This document shows positions 46,960-57,339 of a DNA stretch of 64,000 nt, piece by piece. A program made the translations under genes and the position numbers. Numbering within the stretch: position 1 is the first letter of the stretch; every line of letters begins with the position of its first letter. The notes beneath the pieces were generated by a model. That model ran no database searches. It was not told the origin of the DNA and worked only from the letters and a program-made list of their open reading frames with translations. This DNA is from Palaemon carinicauda (taxonomy: Eukaryota > Arthropoda > Malacostraca > Decapoda > Palaemonidae): assembly GCF_036898095.1 (NCBI RefSeq), contig NC_090751.1:81512955-81576954 (forward strand). Reading direction: 5' to 3'.

Positions 46960-48778
46960 AGTAAAAGAAAACTTTGTTGGGATTGCAAGTGATGAGTGTG
47001 GCAAGAAGTTTGTTGGAGACAGCGTGAGGAAGGGCAGTGAATGGTGGAATGAAGGAGTGAAGGTAAAAGTGGAAGAGAAAAAGACGGCTTTTGAAGAATG
47101 GCTGCCGAGTAATAGTGTAGAGAAGTATGAAAGATATAGAGGGAAAAATGTGGAAGTAAAGCAGCGCAAGGTAAGTGAGGCAAAGAGGGCAGCTGACCTG
47201 AGGTGGGGTCAGGGATTGGGTCATTCACATGAAGAGAATAAGAAGTTTTGGAAAGAAGTGAAGAGAGTAAGAAAGGCTGGCTTAAGAATTGAAGAGACAG
47301 TGAAAGATGGAAATGGAAGGTTGTTAAAAGGAGAGGAGGAAAGGAAAAGGTGGGCGGAATATTTTGAAAGTTTACTGAATGTTGAGGATAATAGGGAGGC
47401 AGATATAATTGCTGTTGCAGGTGTCGAGGTGCCGGTGATGGGAGATGAGAATGAGAGAGAGATTACAAGAGAAGAAATGAGGAGAGCACTAGATGAAACG
47501 AGAGGAAGGGGGTGTGACTGTACTTGAAAGGTTGGTGAGATTGTTTAATATGTGTTTTGTGTTGTCAATGGTATCAGTAGATTGGGTTTGTGTGTATTGT
47601 ACCACTATAAAAGGGTAAGGGAGATGTGCATGAGTGTTGTAATACAAGGGGTATTAGTTTGTTGAGTGTTGTGGGAAAAGTGTATGGTAGAGTACTGATT
47701 AATAGGATTAAGGATAAAACAGAGAATGCAGTCTTAGAAGTACAGGGTGGTTTTAGAAGAGGTAGGGGTTGTATGAATCAGATTTTTACAGTTAGGCAGA
47801 TATGCGAGAAATATCTAGCAAAAGGTAAGGAGGTGTATGTTGCGTTTATGGATCTGGAGAAAGCGTATGATAGAGTTGATAGGGAAGCAATGTGGAATGT
47901 GATGAGGCTATATGGAGTTGGTGGAAAGTTTCTACAAAGGTAGTAAAGTATGTGTTAGGATAGGAAATGAAGTGAGCGATTGCTTTCCGGTGAGGGTGGG
48001 GCTGAGACAGGGATGTGTGATGTCGCCATGGTTGTTTAACTTGTATGTTGATGGAGTGGTGAGAGAGGTGAATGCTCGAGTGCTTGGACAAGGATTGAAA
48101 CTGGTACACGACAATGACCATGAATGGAAGGTAAAACAGTTGTTGTTTGCAGGTGATACTGTACTGGTTGCAAACGGGGAAGAGAAGCTTGGACGATTAG
48201 TGACAGAATTTGGAAGGGTGTGTGAGAGAAGGAAGTTGAGAGTTAATGTGGGTAAGAATAAGGTTATGACATGTACGAGAAGGAAGGGTGGTGCGAGGTT
48301 GGATGTCATGTTGAATGGAGAGTTACTTGAGGAGGTGGATCAGTTTAAATACTTGGGGTCTGTTGTTGCAGCAAATGGTCGAGTGGAAGCAGATGTACGT
48401 CAGGGAGTGAATGAAGGATGCAAAGTGTTGGGGGCAGTTAAGGGAGTAGTAAAAAATAGAGGGTTGGGCATGAATGTAAAGAGAGTTTTGTATGAGAAAG
48501 TGATTGTACCAACTGTGATGTATGGATCGGAGTTGTGGGGAATGAAAGTGACGTTGAGACAGAAATTGAATGTGTTTGAGATGAAGTGTCTAAGGAGTAT
48601 GGCTAGTGAATCTCGAGTAGATTGGGTTAGGAACGAAGTGGTGAGAGTGAGAACGGATGTAAGAAATGAGTTAGCGGCTAGAGTGCATATGAATGTGTTG
48701 AGGTGGTTTGGCCATGTTGAGAGAATGGAACATGGCTGTCTGCTAAAGAAAGTGATGAATGCAAGAGTTGATGGGAGA
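46960..48778 (+). pseudogene. RTE-type reverse transcriptase, broken
   Basis: It starts within the linker before RT (GSEWWNEGVKVKVEEKKTAF, WGQGLGHSHEENKKFWKEVK; 47024-47527). RT palm follows: NTRGISLLSVVGKVYGRVLI, VAFMDLEKAYDRVD (first catalytic Asp; 47640-47940), then in another frame RQGCVMSPWLFNLYVDGVV and LLFAGDTVLVA, where the xxDD site reads AGD. The C-terminal region (FKYLGSVVAANGRVEADVR, YGSELWGMKV) runs to the I-LINE insertion at 48778; the last part is at 55309-55449 (RGRPRFGWMDGV). At least two frameshifts and the FADD-to-FAGD change disable it. Confidence 0.85.
48767..48778 (+). repeat. Target-site duplication of full-length I-LINE (partner 55297-55308)
   Basis: GTTGATGGGAGA on both sides; the uninterrupted sequence is seen at 258-269 in the RTE-type copy at the left edge of the window. 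Confidence 0.93.
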
Positions 48779-48929
48779 TTGATTGATTGATTTAAAGTTT
48801 TCAGGCATCCTGACATCTGAGGTCATTGACGCCGGTAACAATTAACTTATGTATACAAAAATAAAAAATAAAATAAAATAAAAAATAAGAGTATTCAATT
48901 AAAATCATAAAAGTTGAATGTCATAAAAG

Positions 48930-51900
48930 TTAAATAATTTTCAGAAGACCTGCTTCTGAAATAAATCTAAAAATGCCACTTGCATGGTAGGACACATCAT
49001 TTCCAAGAATCTTGGCAAGGATGAACCTGCCACCCTCACCTCGAGCCTCAAACAAATATCTATTCCTTAAGTTGTTATAATTGGGGCATTCAGTCAACAA
49101 ATGCCTCACTGTTAAAGGTACTAAACAGTCGTCACAATACGGTCGCTGTTGGCCCTTCAGCAGAAACTCATGTGTCAACCGAGTGTGACCAATACGGAGA
49201 CGACAAAGAGACGTCTCCCATTTTCGGGGCATCATATTATACCTCCAAGGATATATGACATTTGTTACCTCTCGCATTTTATTCGCATCTAGGGTATCCC
49301 ATTGCTGTTGCCATTTATTGCAAACCAATTTCTTGATGTCAGGTAAGAAATCATTACAGGCAATGGGATACCTTCTTGGCAGCAACTCGGATGCAGCATT
49401 CTTAGCCAGTGAATCTGCCTTCTCATTCCCACACACACCTACATGTGCTGGAACCCAACAAAATTGAACTGTTATACCTCTCCGTCCAATAATAAAAAGC
49501 CATTCTAAAATCTTTAAAACTAGAGGGTTATTAGAATTAAAAACTTCCATAGCTTGAAGGACACTCCTTGCATCACTAAAAATTGTAAAATTACCCTCCT
49601 TCTCCAATGCTATTTTCTCAACAGCGGTTAATATGCCATACAGTTCGGCAGTAAATATGGAAGCGGTCAGAGGAAGTGCACCTCTACAATTAAAGCTATT
49701 ACTATGTACCCCAAATCCAACGCCAGCATCAGATTTGGAGCCATCAGTATAGATAAAAGTTGATCCTCTATGTTCTTTAACATGTTCATTAAAAAGAGAC
49801 CTGGCTTCTAGGTCTGACATATTCTTCTTATCTCCTATAAAATATTTACAAAAAGATATCTCTGGTAACTTCCATGGAGGCGTTGATGATATCTTGAATG
49901 GAAGTACCTTACATCTAATTATATCCAGACTGTTTAATAATTGTTTCACCCGAAAGCCATAGGGTTGAGGAGATTTTGGGTGCATTTCAAAGTATGTTGG
50001 GTGCCTTACAAGGCTTGCAGTCTGGAAGGCTAAAGAATTAGGGAGTCTTTGCAATCTAAACCAATACCGAAGGATAGAAGACATCCGGTAAAGGTCTAGT
50101 GGTAACTCTCCAGCATCAACAAGGAGACTTGGGATAGGTGATGTTCTGAATGCTCCCGTGGACAATCTAATACCTGCATGATGTATTGAATCTAATATTT
50201 TCAACCGGCTTGGGGTGGCTGAAGAGTATACCTCACAACCATAACTAATTTTGGAAAAAATCAAGGCCTTGTATAATTTTAAAATAGTATTGCGGTCTGC
50301 CCCCCATGATGTATGGGACAATACTTTTAAAATATTCAGAGCTTCAACACATTTTGCTTTTAGTGCTTTTAGGTGAGAAACCCATGTAAGTCTACAGTCA
50401 AATATCAAACCTAAAAATTTGGTTTCCGATACACATGGTATCCGTTGACCTTTAATGTATATATCCGGGTCTGGATGTGCTCCCCGTATACGACAGAAAT
50501 GTACAATAGTAGTTTTACTTGTTGAGAACTTAAATCCATTCATATCGGCCCACTGGATAATTTTGTCAATTGAGAGCTGTAGTTTTCTCTCAACCGTTGC
50601 CATTCTGGCTCCAGCAAATGATATTGAGAGATCATCCACAAATAATGTTGGGAGAACATCCTGGGGAATGGCTGAGGATATCCCATTAATTGCTAGTGCA
50701 AAAAGGGTTACACTCAGCACACTTCCCTGAGGAACTCCTTCTTCCTGGCACTTACTCTCTGATAGAGCTTCCCCAACTCTCACTTGAAAAACTCTATGTG
50801 AAAGAAATGCCTGAATAAATGGTGGCAGCTCTCCTCTCAATCCGATTTCATGAATGGTTTTAAGTATACCATATCTCCAAGTGGTATCATATGCCTTTTC
50901 AAGGTCAAAAAATACTGTAACATGGTGCTGTTTGGAAGCAAAGGCTTCACAAATAGAAGACTCAAGTCGTATCAACACATCAGTCGTTGAGTGCATTTTT
51001 CGGAATCCACATTGAATCGGTGATAAAATACCTTTCTTTTCAAGGTACCATATCAGCCTTGCATTGACCATCTTCTCCATGATTTTACATAAACAAGATG
51101 TCAATGCAATAGGACGATAGTTTGCTGCTAAAAACTTGTCTTTACCGGGTTTTAAAAAGGCTAAAATAATGGCTAGTTCCCAAACACTTGGGTAACTATG
51201 ATCATGCCATATTCTATTAATAATGCTTAAAATAAATAGCTTTGTATTAAAATGTACATGTTTAATCATTGCATATGGAATTCCATCGGGTCCAGGGGCT
51301 GTATCGTTGCAATGAGCAAGTGCGGAATCAAATTCTCTTTCAGTGAAAGGAGAATTATAACTCTTTTCTCTTCTTGTTCCAAAATCTAAAATTTTCTTTT
51401 CTTCAACGCTCCTATATTGGTGACCAGGGGCTCCTACACACTTGCTGGATACATTTGAAAAATGACTAGCCAGGGCATTGCTAACATCATTTGCTTCAGT
51501 TACATACTGACCATTCACCTTCAACACTGGTGGTGGGTTGGGGGTGAATTTGCCAGCTATCTTTTTTACTTTCCTCCACACAGAAGATGGTGGTGTTCTA
51601 CTGTTAATGGAGGAAACAAAAGACATCCATGACTGGCGCCTTGCTTCCTTCATGGCACGACGGAACTGTGCTCTACATTTCTTGTACATAATTAAATTCT
51701 CATCAGTTCGGAGTCTACGCAATCGTGTTAGAGATCTTCTTGTGGCTCTGTGGAGGGCAGTTAGTTCTGAAGACCACCACGGGACTGGTCGTCGTTTGAA
51801 TAACCCTGTTGTTTTGGGAATTGAATTGACTCCTGCTGTATGGAGAGTTCCATTCAGTAAGTCTATGGCATCATCGATATTTTCAACCTGTTCAGCATCC

Positions 51901-52619
51901 CCCTCAATTTCGCTTAGCTCACGAAACTTTTCCCAGTCCGCCTTGTCAAGATTCCATCGTGGCGATCTCTGTAAAGGTGGACCATTGTTGGTGTTTATAA
52001 TGATTGGTGCATGATCACTAGTATGCCAATCGTCTAATGTCCTCCAATCAAAATCAAGAATACAGTTAGAGCTTGCAATTGAAAGGTCAATGCATGACAA
52101 GGTACCTGTCTGAACATGGAAGTGTGTGGGCTCTCCTGTATTAAGGAGTCCCACATCCTCATTCTCCACAATTGATGAGATAATATTGCCCCTTGTGTTT
52201 GCTAGGATATCACCCCATAAAGGATGTCTACCATTCATATCTCCCAGTAAGAGAAATGGTTGAGGGAGTTGTTGAATGACCTCTGCTAAGTCATCATATA
52301 AAATAATATCATTTGGAGGTAAGTACAGAGAGCAAATTGTATATTTTCTCCCTATATCAATTTGTACAACAACTGCCTGCAGGGTTGTACGTATAGACAT
52401 AGGTATTTGGGGAACATCTCGACGAATGTATACAAGACTTCCGCCATGGCTCCCTGATTGTTGATTATATGGTGTTCTATAGCTAACATACTCTCGAGGA
52501 CTAGGAGTGTTAGAATCAAGCATACTTTCCTGTAGACATACAATTATGGGGGAATGCTCATGAATTAGGAGCTTAAGTTCTTCATATTTGGCCCTCAAAC
52601 CCTGACAGTTCCATTGCAA
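48930..52619 (-). CDS. I-type LINE ORF2: endonuclease, reverse transcriptase, RNase H
   Basis: 1229 uninterrupted codons. APE-type endonuclease (residues 1-220): MQWNCQGL with catalytic Asn, CLQES with Glu, LLGDMNGRHPLWGD and WHTSDHAPI. RT (about 420-720): GPDGIPYAMI, NYRPIALTSCLCKIMEKM, TVFFDLEKAYDTTW, GVPQGSVLSVTLFALAIN and LFVDDLSISF with the catalytic Asp pair. RNase H (about 950-1080): FIYTDGSKSDAGVGFG, AELYGILTAVEKIA, SDARSVLQAM and VPAHVGVCGNEKADSLAKNA. The C terminus has CDDCLVPLTVRHLLTECPNY, a Cys/His cluster. The first codon is TTG (52619), probably a mutated ATG; the next in-frame Met (MLDSN) lies after the first endonuclease motif. It lies 14 nt after the ORF1 stop, in the -1 frame. 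All catalytic residues I can check are intact. Confidence 0.93.
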   Translation of the reverse strand: MQWNCQGLRAKYEELKLLIHEHSPIIVCLQESMLDSNTPSPREYVSYRTPYNQQSGSHGGSLVYIRRDVPQIPMSIRTTLQAVVVQIDIGRKYTICSLYLPPNDIILYDDLAEVIQQLPQPFLLLGDMNGRHPLWGDILANTRGNIISSIVENEDVGLLNTGEPTHFHVQTGTLSCIDLSIASSNCILDFDWRTLDDWHTSDHAPIIINTNNGPPLQRSPRWNLDKADWEKFRELSEIEGDAEQVENIDDAIDLLNGTLHTAGVNSIPKTTGLFKRRPVPWWSSELTALHRATRRSLTRLRRLRTDENLIMYKKCRAQFRRAMKEARRQSWMSFVSSINSRTPPSSVWRKVKKIAGKFTPNPPPVLKVNGQYVTEANDVSNALASHFSNVSSKCVGAPGHQYRSVEEKKILDFGTRREKSYNSPFTEREFDSALAHCNDTAPGPDGIPYAMIKHVHFNTKLFILSIINRIWHDHSYPSVWELAIILAFLKPGKDKFLAANYRPIALTSCLCKIMEKMVNARLIWYLEKKGILSPIQCGFRKMHSTTDVLIRLESSICEAFASKQHHVTVFFDLEKAYDTTWRYGILKTIHEIGLRGELPPFIQAFLSHRVFQVRVGEALSESKCQEEGVPQGSVLSVTLFALAINGISSAIPQDVLPTLFVDDLSISFAGARMATVERKLQLSIDKIIQWADMNGFKFSTSKTTIVHFCRIRGAHPDPDIYIKGQRIPCVSETKFLGLIFDCRLTWVSHLKALKAKCVEALNILKVLSHTSWGADRNTILKLYKALIFSKISYGCEVYSSATPSRLKILDSIHHAGIRLSTGAFRTSPIPSLLVDAGELPLDLYRMSSILRYWFRLQRLPNSLAFQTASLVRHPTYFEMHPKSPQPYGFRVKQLLNSLDIIRCKVLPFKISSTPPWKLPEISFCKYFIGDKKNMSDLEARSLFNEHVKEHRGSTFIYTDGSKSDAGVGFGVHSNSFNCRGALPLTASIFTAELYGILTAVEKIALEKEGNFTIFSDARSVLQAMEVFNSNNPLVLKILEWLFIIGRRGITVQFCWVPAHVGVCGNEKADSLAKNAASELLPRRYPIACNDFLPDIKKLVCNKWQQQWDTLDANKMREVTNVIYPWRYNMMPRKWETSLCRLRIGHTRLTHEFLLKGQQRPYCDDCLVPLTVRHLLTECPNYNNLRNRYLFEARGEGGRFILAKILGNDVSYHASGIFRFISEAGLLKII

Positions 52620-52633
52620 AATGGAGGAGAAAA

Positions 52634-54461
52634 CTATGGATTATTTCTGGAAGACATCTTGGATGAGGTCTTCCCATTAGCAGTTTTTAATCTAACATTA
52701 TTACCTGTAGGTTTCTTCAGAGGTGGTCTTGTTATAATGGGTTTTATGTTTGTGTTTTTCTTTGCATCCTTTTGATCTATTTGTTGAGGTGGATGGTGGA
52801 CCTCAACTTGAATTTCTGATTTATTCAGTTTATCTTCTGGTCCATTAGAAACATCAACAGACAAAACATCAAATTTATTTGATGTCATAACCTTGACGTT
52901 TCTAATGGAGGGTGGAGAGAGAGAAGGAGGTCTCTCTCTTTTCCTATTTATCAGTGGTGAGGATTTACCAGGTTTTTGCACCTTCCCTACCACAGGTGCA
53001 CCTGGTAACTTTGTTTCGGGTGGAACTTCCATCAAATCAGGCAAGGACATGGCCTGAGAGAGGTTAGCACTATTGTTGGTAATGAGGGATGGAGTTTGTA
53101 TAGAAGTGGGCAGTGTTGCAGTTTTAATACACAGTGGTAAAGCCTTGGAAGGCAATATGCTTACCTTGTCACGTAAAACTCTACTATCATTAAATGATGT
53201 ATTTCCTTTTTGGGAATTACTGGCAGCCCTATGTGGGTTCGATGTCTCCTGTGGTATATTTTCTCTTGATTTCAGTGCATTTGCATAGCTGTTTGGTTTT
53301 TTCAGTAGTCTTTTGGCGTGTCCTACACTTGTGTTCTACACTGGATTTGTTGAGGGCTGCTTCTTCAAACTTATAAATCTCGCAGCTCCTGTCAGTGGAT
53401 TTATGGTTTGAATTGCAATTCAAACAGCTGGGCTCAAGTGTACACTCTCCATGATAGGGACTGGCACAGATGCTACACATTTTTTCATTTTTACAAACTT
53501 TAGAAGGATGTCCAAATTTGAAACATTTGAAGCATTGTAAGGGCTTTTGTTTAAAAGGTCGAACTTTTATTCTTTCATTTTCAATATCGATGTGGAAAGG
53601 CACATCAGCATCCTGGAAAGTAAGGATAATCATTGACGTCCCAGGAATCTTATGGACTTTCCACACTGTTAATGGGCACATGGCTAGTATTTCCTCTTCT
53701 GTAAATTCGTAAAGATCTTTATTGAAGACTACTCCCCTTCCATAACTAAAGTTTAGGTGGGGTTTGACATCTAACATATCCTCATCACTGTTTGTCGTAA
53801 GGTTAGACAGTATTACTGATTGCGTGAATGATTTAGCATGGATTAGGAAGCTATTTTTCCCAAAGCGAGATATATCACCAGGTGCAATGGTTCCTACCTT
53901 TTTCTGAATTAGTTTGCTAATTTTAAAATAATTCCCATTACTCCCTTTAGGCTCGGCAACAAGCCACATTGGTGGTTTTGGCTTTCTTTGGGGGAGCATA
54001 GTTAAATCTATATCTTTCTCAAACCAGTCAGCAGGTCTATATACATCCAAACTGTTTGGTATCTTATCACATAGGGCACCCATGACATTTAGGTTATTAA
54101 TTTTGATATCATTGATGTTACATATTGCATTGAATGCTTCTTCATGATTATTATAAGTTATCCATGAATGCCATTTTTCATTTTCAAGTTTCATTCTAAT
54201 TTCTTTTATCATTCCATAGCATCTAAATGCTTTATATATCATATCATAATCAGTATTTATTGGAATTTGGGTAACATGAAGAATTCTTAGTTTCCCTTTG
54301 TTACCCGACTTAATTGGTTTTGAAACATTAGTAGAGGGGTCCTTTTTTGTTCCTAAGTCATCAACAGAATTTTCCTTAATTGAATTAGCAGAAGTCGTCA
54401 ACAGTGCCGGGGGGGAGTCAGCAAATCCAGGGGATGGGGAGTCAGCATTTGAAGGGTCCAT
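52634..54461 (-). pseudogene. I-type LINE ORF1, zinc-knuckle RNA-binding protein with one frameshift
   Basis: The upstream frame (54461-53229) covers an RNA-recognition-like domain (ILHVTQIPINTDYDMIYKAF, WHSWITYNNHEEAFNAICNI) and three zinc knuckles: CFKCFKFGHPSKVC, CSICASPYHGEC and CLNCNSNHKSTDRSC. At an A6 run (T6 on the plus strand, about 53303) the frame must shift to continue as SYANALKSRENIPQETSNPH and then the Pro/Lys-rich tail ending at the stop at 52634. Total about 608 codons. ORF1 would bind element RNA. The one-base defect is in a homopolymer, so an assembly error is possible. Confidence 0.85.
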
Positions 54462-55296
54462 ATTTAAGGGAGGGATTTTCAGGTTTTTTGTTGTTGTTTG
54501 GTTGGGGTACCTGCTTGAGAATTATAAGAAAGTATCATACGTTGGAAAGGAAATTTGTATTCTCCACTATCGGCACAATGAGAGTATACTTCCCAGATGG
54601 TCCACTCCATACCCTACCCGAAGGATAGCATCAAAACAGATATAGAGGCACAGGTGTAAGCTAAACCCGCCTGTTAGGACTGAGACCAAAGTAATATGGA
54701 ATCATCCTCCCCATATCTGTAATGATGGGCTTCCGGCCAAAAGCCAAGAGTCCCACCTCAAGGATTGGATCCCCCTGGATTCCGATGACCCAACCCTTGA
54801 GAGTAGTTCCGCCAAAAAGGTCCAAACCATCTTTGGGATGGCTGAGATCATCCAATACTCTCATATATAGCTTTAAATGCGAATACCTCCCAACCGTGAT
54901 CCCTTCTCCCATTCATCTAAGCAGGCAGTAATAACGAATGTGGAAATATCCACGCCATTTAAATAAAAATAGAAAAAAAAAAAAATAAATAAATAAATGA
55001 GCAAATAGAATAAATAAATATATATATATGCATACATCTACATATATATATATAAGTAAGAAAGATAATAATCATAGAGATAGGACAGCAAGATGAAAGA
55101 AAGTTGATGAAATTAGGAGAAGGTCGAAGTAATATTAAGCAGAAGAAAAAGATGAAAGAGAGAAATTTAGATTCGAACTGGGGGAGCAATTTCCCGAAGT
55201 TCGAGAGCCCTCTTGCCCGTCACCAAGATTCAGCACGGGAATGAAATGCCGTGCTGAAGCTCAATGACTTCGTCAAGGCATTCTCTCATTAAGAGG
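54462..55296 (-). promoter_or_regulatory. I-type LINE 5' UTR with internal-promoter region
   Basis: About 835 nt from the 5' end to the ORF1 start. It contains an 82-codon upstream frame (54912-54661) of unknown meaning, an AT-rich stretch (54958-55060), and structured sequence at the extreme 5' end: a 10-bp hairpin (55229-55238 with 55249-55258) and terminal pairing described under findings. Full-length LINEs of this group carry their promoter in the 5' UTR; no specific motif was verified. Confidence 0.5.
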
Positions 55297-55308
55297 GTTG
55301 ATGGGAGA

Positions 55309-55449
55309 AGTACAAGAGGAAGGCCAAGGTTTGGGTGGATGGATGGAGTGAAGGAAGCTCTGGGTGATAGGAGGATAGATGTGAGAGAGGCAAGAGAGCG
55401 TGCTAGAAATAGGAATGAATGGCGAGCGATTGTGACGCAGTTCCGGTAG
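55309..55449 (+). pseudogene. RTE-type RT, C-terminal end beyond the I-LINE
   Basis: About 47 codons reading STRGRPRFGWMDGVKEALGD to TQFR, stop at 55447-55449. It completes the frame cut at 48778. Confidence 0.85.
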
Positions 55450-55686
55450 GCTCTGCTGCTTCCTCCGGTGCCTTGGAAGACCGCGGAGGCAGCAGCAGTA
55501 GGGGATTCAGCATTATGAAGCTTCATCTGTGGTGGATAATGTCGGAGGGTGGGCTGCGGCACCCCTAGCAGTACTAGCCAAACTCAGTTGAGTCCCTGGT
55601 TAGGCTGAAGGAACGTAGAGAGTAGAGGTCCCCTTTTCTGTTTCATTAGTTTGATGTTGGGGAAGTGCCTTGGTATATGTATGTAT

Positions 55687-55740
55687 CTATAACAAGATTC
55701 TGGAATGATCTTCCTAATCTTTTAGTTTAATCTGTACACA
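55687..55740 (+). pseudogene. RT C-terminal end of the outer CR1/Jockey-type LINE
   Basis: After the RTE-type target duplication the sequence reads ITRFWNDLPNLLV and stops, completing the motif seen intact at 15180 (FIPAVTKLWNDLPN). Confidence 0.75.
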
Positions 55741-56325
55741 TTTTTCTGGGATAACTCTGTAAAAGACTTGGCTAAGGAAGCAAAAAAAATGAGAAAAATG
55801 TGAGCGAGAGTTGTACTCATTTGAGCTGGGGGGTGCGCTAAATATGAAGAGTGCTCACGCTCTTTGAATTCATCTTAACAAAAGTGGGTATGTGTATAGA
55901 GGTAATGTCCTACTGGCCAGCCCGTATCAAATTAAGAGCACCCGCATGCTGAGGAGTGTGACAAGGAATAAACGTGAGAAGCAGGAGAGCATGTGTGTGC
56001 TATGGAGAAAACCTTCGTTGAGGAATGTGCTACCAGGCGAGGGCAATGTGAGGGCTCTCATAGGAGAGAGCACCAATTATAGGAGCTCAAAGGGGTGAAC
56101 AACAAGTGTGAGCAAGATGAGTGTGTGTATACAGTTCAGGTGAGCAACATAAGTATGCGTTTACACAGTTCAGGTGAGCGAGTGTATACAAGCAAGCATG
56201 GTGAGTGCGAGTATACGGGTGAGAGCGATGAGTGCGAGTATACAGGCGAGAGCGATAGATGCTCACTAACACCCAAGTGATCGCGTTCATCAGGAATTTC
56301 TTTAAGAGTTGCATGCACTGGCTTG
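55741..56325. repeat. Degenerate GTGAGCG/GAGTATAC-type repeats, DIRS gag-side debris
   Basis: Irregular repeats of about 24 bp containing GTGAGCG, GTGTATACA and GAGTATACAGG (clearest at 56100-56270). Similar in style to 63480-63960 and to the flanks of the minisatellites in DIRS F. No gene is supported. Confidence 0.5.
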
Positions 56326-56568
56326 AGGCCGATTCTCACGACCCGTTATCTTTCAGACAGGCTGGCCGTCGGTTAAGCGTCATCTAGCTTTCTTACGTAT
56401 ATTCAAATGCAACTGTTCACACAACCTGTCAGGCTGACAGCGGCCCTTGGTCGTCAGCTGCCCGAGTCGGCTCGGCTTCCTTTCCAAGAAACCTAGGCCG
56501 GTTTGATGGCCGTTAGCCACTCGTCCCAACCAACGGGTTGATGATGTTTCGTGTGAATGAGGACCTGT
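56326..56568. mobile_element. Possible Harbinger-like MITE
   Basis: GAGGCCGATTCTCACGACC at 56326 and an imperfect inverse (TTCGTGTGAATGAGGACCTG) ending at 56568 frame about 243 bp, with further inner complementarity (GGCCGTCGGTTAAGCG against GGCCGTTAGCCA). A related end lies at 63405-63452. GGCC..TTCACACGA ends recall PIF/Harbinger TIRs; no clear 3-bp duplication was found. Confidence 0.4.
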
Positions 56569-56686
56569 ATCGTACCTGTTCCTTTCGTGGCCTACAACCT
56601 CAACTTTTCCTCATATTATAGTCATAAAAATAAAAAATTTTAAGTAATTTTTATTTTTCCTAACATATTTACCGAGAACTACTTTC

Positions 56687-56848
56687 TTAGGAGTTACCTG
56701 TAATCTCCTCTCTACCGACAAGAGTTTTGTGTAGGATACCCTAAAACCCGTTTTCTATGAAGGGCTACCTCGGGCATTAGAGAATGTGCCCCGAGGGTAG
56801 CTTTGCGCTAGGTCGAGGTCCGCTTGGGTCGTCAACGCCAGTAAGTTC
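56687..56848 (-). repeat. DIRS E left ITR (right ITR 62933-63104)
   Basis: Inverted repeats beginning AACTACTTTCTTAGGAG and ending CGCCAGTAAGTTCT, differing by a few substitutions and short indels. Confidence 0.93.
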
Positions 56849-56917
56849 TTTGGATGTAGTACAATACTCGCAAGGGCAGAGAGGCACTCGGGGAAGGATG
56901 GGAGGGCCATTACCCGA

Positions 56918-57022
56918 AAGTAGTTCTCGGTAAGTATGTTAGGAAAAATAAAAATTACTTAAAATTTTTGATTTGTTCCAACACCAATACTTACCTCGAA
57001 CTACTTTCTTAGGAGACTTACA
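56918..57022 (-). repeat. DIRS E internal complementary region
   Basis: 56918-56976 pairs with the left outer end 56632-56693, and 56978-57022 pairs with the right end 63088-63132. The two halves abut. Confidence 0.9.
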
Positions 57023-57339
57023 CTTTAGGAGGCGGGAGTGCTTTTCTGACCTACAGACCCAGTAAGCGGAAGCCAAGAGGCCTAGGTATAACGGTACATA
57101 CTAGAAAAACGGACGATAGGGTAACTACACAAAGAGCTCACGTTAGTGTCTAAGTACTCACCCTTTGAAAAACTTCTTCTGATGTTGCATCCAGTAACGT
57201 AGTTGTGGAGAACGTGTTATCCAATGGTACAAGAGGGTTATCTCCGATGAGGATAGGGAAAAAACTGGGAATAGGATGAAAGGAAGCAAACCTGTGTCTC
57301 CCGGTTTGCTATCCACGATTGAGCCTGGGGCTTTTACCG

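Larger units (their letters stand above)
48779..55296 (-). mobile_element. Full-length I-type LINE (copy 1)
   Basis: About 6.5 kb on the minus strand with a 5' UTR (54462-55296), ORF1 with zinc knuckles, a long ORF2 (EN-RT-RNase H), a short 3' UTR and a (TCAA)n tail. The RNase H after RT places it in the I group (I/Nimb-like); the exact clade is inference. It interrupts the RTE-type LINE. Confidence 0.92.
46941..55686 (+). mobile_element. RTE-type LINE copy 2, 5'-truncated and split by the I-LINE
   Basis: Pieces 46941-48778 and 55309-55686. The 3' piece matches positions about 260-655 of the copy at the left window edge. The short (TATG)n tail ends at the target duplication. The endonuclease is absent. 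Confidence 0.88.
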
